Assembly: GCA_002309175.1 (NCBI GenBank)
Contig: DBWX01000015.1
Coordinates: 1-17,543 of the forward strand
Direction of reading: 5' to 3'
DNA: 17,543 nucleotides
DNA from: Ruminococcaceae bacterium UBA1227
Lineage (GTDB): Bacteria > Bacillota > Clostridia > Oscillospirales > Acutalibacteraceae
Within the stretch, counting starts at the first letter, position 1. Every line of letters starts with the position of its first letter. Below, piece after piece: positions 14,436 through 17,543 of the stretch. Under the pieces are notes generated by a model that saw nothing but the letters and a program-made list of their open reading frames with translations, ran no database searches and was not told where the DNA came from. A program made the position numbers and the translations under genes.

Positions 14436-15755
14436 ATGGATTTTTCCGGTAAATCCGTGCTCGTTGTCGGACTCGCAAGGTCCGGAAGGGCTGCCATAAA
14501 TGTTTTGAAAGAGCTCGGTGCGAAGGTCACGCTCTCGGACCTCAAGGTTCCTGATGAGGACCTTGGCGTGGAGGTCCGTGACCAGAGCCTCGCCGTCGCC
14601 GAATGCGACTATGACCTCGTCGTCAAGAATCCGGGCGTGCACAACGACATACCTTTCATGGAGCGCCTCTATGAGCGCGGTATTCCCGTAATCACTGAAA
14701 TAGAACTCGCGTATCAGGTGGCAAAGCCCCAGCATTTCATAGCAATCACGGGCACGAACGGCAAGACGACGACCTCAACCCTCTGCTATGAGATTTTAAA
14801 CAAGGCATTTCCCGGCAGGGTTCACCTCTGCGGAAACATTGGCATACCTCTCTGTGAGATTGTCATGAACGAGGGGCTGATGGAAAAAGAGGGGGACTTC
14901 ATTGTCCTCGAAATCTCAAACTACCAGCTCGTAAATATCGATAAATTCCGTCCGGACGCGGCGACGATAATCAATCTCTCGCCCGACCATATTGACGTGC
15001 ACGGCTCACTTGAAGCCTACTATAAGTCAAAGACGGAAGTATACCGCAATATGGAGAAGAGCGATGTATTCCTTCTCAACAAGGATGACAAAACCCTCCT
15101 CGAGTACACGGAAAAATATCCCGTACCTGCGACGGTACAGACTTTCAGCATAGAAAATGATGACGCGGACAACTTCGTAAAAGACGGAACCATCTTTATC
15201 AAAGGTGAGCCTGTTCTTGAAACGAACAAGATAAAGATTCCCGGCAGACACAACCTGCAGAACGTGATGGTTGCGGTCTCGCTCGCCAAGACGAAGGGCG
15301 TCAGCAACGAGATAATAAGCGATGTTGTTGAACACTTCATGGGAGTGGAACACCGCATTGAATTCGTAAGAGAGATAAACGGAGTCCGCTACTACAACGA
15401 CTCCAAGGGCACCAATACCGATGCGACAGTGACCGCGCTTAAAGCCTTTGACAAAGGAGTGATACTCCTTGTCGGCGGCTTTGAAAAGGGCCTTCCCATG
15501 GACGATGTTAAGGCCGCGCTCGGGTCCGTCAAAAAGGTTATCGGCTTCGGCGCCTGCGGACCGCGCTTGGTGCGCGACCTCGTAGGAGACGAGGGAATCG
15601 TCGTGGACGATTTGCCGCAGGCTGTAAACGAAGCCGTAAAAATTGCCGAGCCCGGCGACACCGTTTTGCTCTCGCCGACGACAAGCTCCTTTGACCAGTA
15701 CTCCTGCTTCGAGGAACGCGGCGAGCACTTCAAAAAAATCGTAAACGAACTTTAA
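14436..15755 (+). CDS. murD: UDP-N-acetylmuramoyl-L-alanine--D-glutamate ligase
   Basis: This 439-residue cytoplasmic ligase adds D-glutamate to UDP-MurNAc-L-Ala, using ATP, in peptidoglycan precursor synthesis. An N-terminal Rossmann-like UDP-binding domain (SVLVVGLARSGRAA, about 6-19) precedes the Mur ligase ATP-binding loop GTNGKTTT (106-113, K110). The central domain has the ENSNYQL-type EISNYQL and NLSPDHIDVHGS segments. The C-terminal domain has EHRIEFV and YYNDSKGTNTDAT, the block that in MurD places the D-Glu substrate and ATP. Length is normal and all motifs are present. AAGGAGA overlaps the stop region of the lipoprotein gene. murI follows after 11 bases, so the enzyme making D-Glu and the enzyme using it are co-expressed. 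The other mur genes are not in the window. Confidence 0.97.
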   Translation: MDFSGKSVLVVGLARSGRAAINVLKELGAKVTLSDLKVPDEDLGVEVRDQSLAVAECDYDLVVKNPGVHNDIPFMERLYERGIPVITEIELAYQVAKPQHFIAITGTNGKTTTSTLCYEILNKAFPGRVHLCGNIGIPLCEIVMNEGLMEKEGDFIVLEISNYQLVNIDKFRPDAATIINLSPDHIDVHGSLEAYYKSKTEVYRNMEKSDVFLLNKDDKTLLEYTEKYPVPATVQTFSIENDDADNFVKDGTIFIKGEPVLETNKIKIPGRHNLQNVMVAVSLAKTKGVSNEIISDVVEHFMGVEHRIEFVREINGVRYYNDSKGTNTDATVTALKAFDKGVILLVGGFEKGLPMDDVKAALGSVKKVIGFGACGPRLVRDLVGDEGIVVDDLPQAVNEAVKIAEPGDTVLLSPTTSSFDQYSCFEERGEHFKKIVNEL

Positions 15756-15766
15756 GAGGAAAAGAT

Positions 15767-16573
15767 ATGGCTGACAACAGATACATAGGCGTTTTCGACT
15801 CCGGTATAGGAGGCCTGACAGTCGTCAAGGCCATTGTTGAATCCATGCCCAGAGAGGACATAGTCTACTTCGGCGACACGGCTCACGTGCCCTATGGCAC
15901 ACGCTCGCCCCGCCAGGTAACGGAATATGTTCTCTCAGATGTTGAGTTCATCTACGGCTTCAGACCGAAGGCCATAGTCATAGCCTGCAACACCGCGGAC
16001 TCGATAGCCCGCGAGAAGGTTGAGGAACTCTATGACGTGCCTGTCTTCGGTGTTGTTGAGCCGACCTCGAAGAAGGCCGCGCTGTCGACCGAAAACGGCA
16101 GAATAGGTGTCATAGCCACAAATGCCACAATCAACAGCAAGGCATATGAAAAAGCCATAGCAAAGTACAGCGCTGACGCCGAGGTCTTCGGTGTCGCGTG
16201 TCCGCTCCTCGTGCCGCTGGTCGAGAACGGCCGTTTCCACAAGGGCGATATTGTCGTGGAAACGGTTCTTAAAGAGTACCTCGACCCGCTCACGGAAAAA
16301 GGAATCGACACGCTCATCCTCGGCTGTACGCATTATCCTCTCCTTTTGGATATAATCTCGGAACTTTATCCGGGTCTCAATATCATAAGCTCCTCCGTTG
16401 TCCTTGCCGAGACTTTAAAGGAAGCCCTGAAAGAGCAGAACAGGACCAACGAGGAGGAGGGAAGTATAAGAAAATACTTCGTCAGCGATGACGCCGAAAG
16501 TTTCGCCACCCAGGCAAAGATCTTCATGGGTGACGCATTTGACGGCCCCGTCGAGCACGTAAACCTTGACTGA
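15767..16573 (+). CDS. murI: Glutamate racemase
   Basis: This 268-residue cofactor-independent racemase converts L-glutamate to D-glutamate for peptidoglycan. IGVFDSGIGGLTV (7-19) holds the first substrate-binding Asp/Ser. The two catalytic cysteines are C74 in ACNTADS and C187 in LGCTHYPLL, and FGDTAHVPYG (near 38-47) is also conserved. Both acid/base cysteines and the length are normal for the family, so the enzyme should be active. The ribosome binding site is AGAGGAAAA, 11 bases after murD. The pairing supplies D-Glu directly to the MurD step. The symbol racE is also used for Firmicute homologues. Confidence 0.96.
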   Translation: MADNRYIGVFDSGIGGLTVVKAIVESMPREDIVYFGDTAHVPYGTRSPRQVTEYVLSDVEFIYGFRPKAIVIACNTADSIAREKVEELYDVPVFGVVEPTSKKAALSTENGRIGVIATNATINSKAYEKAIAKYSADAEVFGVACPLLVPLVENGRFHKGDIVVETVLKEYLDPLTEKGIDTLILGCTHYPLLLDIISELYPGLNIISSSVVLAETLKEALKEQNRTNEEEGSIRKYFVSDDAESFATQAKIFMGDAFDGPVEHVNLD

Positions 16574-16602
16574 AAACGGAAAATCTGTCAGGAGGATTTT
16601 TT

Positions 16603-17543
16603 ATGGATAAGCAGTATGAGCCTTTGTTTACGCCTTGGAAGATAGGCAACTGTGAAATCAAGAACAGAATTGTCATGCCGCCCATGGAGGGCACGAACAT
16701 CATCAAGTGGGAGATGAACACCTGCTTCAACAAGGATGTTGTCGAGTTCTACCGTGAGCGCAGCGAAGCCGGTGTAGGTCTCTTTATCTGCGGACTTGTA
16801 CCGGTTGTTTCAATGGTGGGTCCGAAGTGGATCTATGACCATCCGAACGTATTCAAACCCGTAAAGCCTTTGATGGACATGGTGCACAAGAACGGCTCGA
16901 AGTTCTTCGTACAGCTCACTGCGGGACCCGGACGTGAGACTCCGTTCCCGGGTATGCTGCATCCTTTCATGAACCATAAATCGCTCGAGCTTTTAACGAA
17001 GCCCATCCTTCACCTCGACTGGTGGAACGTCGGACCAGACAAGGGCACACCGACCTTCTGGGCACCTGAGAAGCTCAAGACGAAGGAGCTTACCAAGGAG
17101 CGCATCGACCAGCTGGTCTACGCCATAGGCCGCACCTCCAAGATGCTCCAGGAACAGGGCGTTGACGGTATTGAAATCCATGCCGTACACGAGGGTTACC
17201 TCCTTGACCAGTTTGCCCTGAAATACACGAATCACAGAACAGACGAATACGGCGGATCCCTTGAAAACAGACTCCGTTTCGCCTGCGATATCGTAAAGGA
17301 AATAAAGAAGCAGTGCGGACAGGACTTCCCCGTTTCCGTACGTTACAGCGTAGAGAGTAAGACACGCGGCTTCAACGAGGGCGTTTTGCCCGAGGAGACC
17401 GACTATGTCGAGGCCGGCCGTGACTTCGAGGAGTCCAAGAAGGCAATAAAGATACTGGAAGAAGCAGGCTATGACATGTTCAACTGCGACAACGGTACTT
17501 ACGATGCCTGGTACTGGGCGCATCCTCCGGTATACGCTCCGCT
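16603..17543 (+). CDS. Old Yellow Enzyme-type NADH:flavin oxidoreductase (5' part, runs off the window)
   Basis: This open frame of 313 codons is cut by the right edge. The N-terminal TIM-barrel starts with LFTPWKIGNCEIKNRIVMPPMEG, the standard entry of the OYE/2,4-dienoyl-CoA reductase family (FMN site). VDGIEIHAVHEGYLLDQF (about 186-203), then TNHRTDEYGGSLENRLRF (about 208-225), match the family's substrate/FMN-binding block. The sequence from 265 onward is consistent with the second half of the barrel. Large anaerobic members (FadH, enoate reductase, BaiCD/BaiH) add a 4Fe-4S cluster and an NAD(P)H-binding domain after the barrel; that part would lie beyond the edge. The start has a strong AGGAGG (16590-16595). 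The 29-base gap after murI has no terminator, so it is likely in the same operon. Its substrate is unknown. Confidence 0.9.
   Translation, partial: MDKQYEPLFTPWKIGNCEIKNRIVMPPMEGTNIIKWEMNTCFNKDVVEFYRERSEAGVGLFICGLVPVVSMVGPKWIYDHPNVFKPVKPLMDMVHKNGSKFFVQLTAGPGRETPFPGMLHPFMNHKSLELLTKPILHLDWWNVGPDKGTPTFWAPEKLKTKELTKERIDQLVYAIGRTSKMLQEQGVDGIEIHAVHEGYLLDQFALKYTNHRTDEYGGSLENRLRFACDIVKEIKKQCGQDFPVSVRYSVESKTRGFNEGVLPEETDYVEAGRDFEESKKAIKILEEAGYDMFNCDNGTYDAWYWAHPPVYAP

Noticed and set aside
15027..15728. 233-codon minus-strand open frame opposite murD
   Set aside because: murD motifs lie on the plus strand across the same bases; no independent support for the reverse frame.

Overview
The window looks like a chromosomal segment of a moderately GC-rich Clostridia-type Firmicute, possibly Lachnospiraceae-like. 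This is inferred from a DnaD/DnaI-style helicase-loader pair, DegV, a NatA/YhaQ-type ABC exporter, strong AGGAGG-type ribosome binding sites and a Pro/Thr-repeat FN3 lipoprotein. No rRNA, tRNA, CRISPR array, transposase or integrase was seen.

Region 1 (1-3335) is AT-rich accessory DNA that reads unlike the rest. Two divergent genes face away from a short control region. Leftward lies an adenine-N6 DNA methyltransferase of the type I HsdM class with one HsdS-like target-recognition domain fused to its C-terminus, followed by a tightly coupled ORF of about 47 codons. Rightward lies a protein of about 348 residues with a C-terminal HNH nuclease motif and an unrecognised N-terminal part. The control region has a good promoter for the methyltransferase. 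For the nuclease it has a promoter whose -35 and -10 each overlap a copy of a 13-bp repeat, the second copy inside a perfect 14-bp palindrome. The likely reading is a self-regulated restriction-modification or related defence module of unusual architecture. This is the most interesting part of the window. It may continue left of position 1.

Region 2 (3336-4800) holds two facing terminators and a leftward 23S rRNA/tRNA m5U methyltransferase gene that lacks a TRAM domain, divergent from the next operon.

Region 3 (4809-11016, rightward) is a tightly packed operon: DnaD-domain protein, DnaC/DnaI-like helicase loader, the RNA-binding protein Tex, and an ABC-2 exporter made of an ATPase and a permease. 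Most junctions overlap by 4-11 bases. It ends in a perfect 13-bp stem terminator.

Region 4 (11085 to the right edge) is a second rightward operon: asnS, a DegV fatty-acid-binding protein, an FN3/Pro-Thr-repeat lipoprotein, murD, murI and a truncated Old Yellow Enzyme-type flavin reductase. MurI makes the D-glutamate that MurD adds to UDP-MurNAc-L-Ala, so these two genes act in consecutive peptidoglycan steps. The asnS promoter appears to lie inside the terminator hairpin of the preceding operon.
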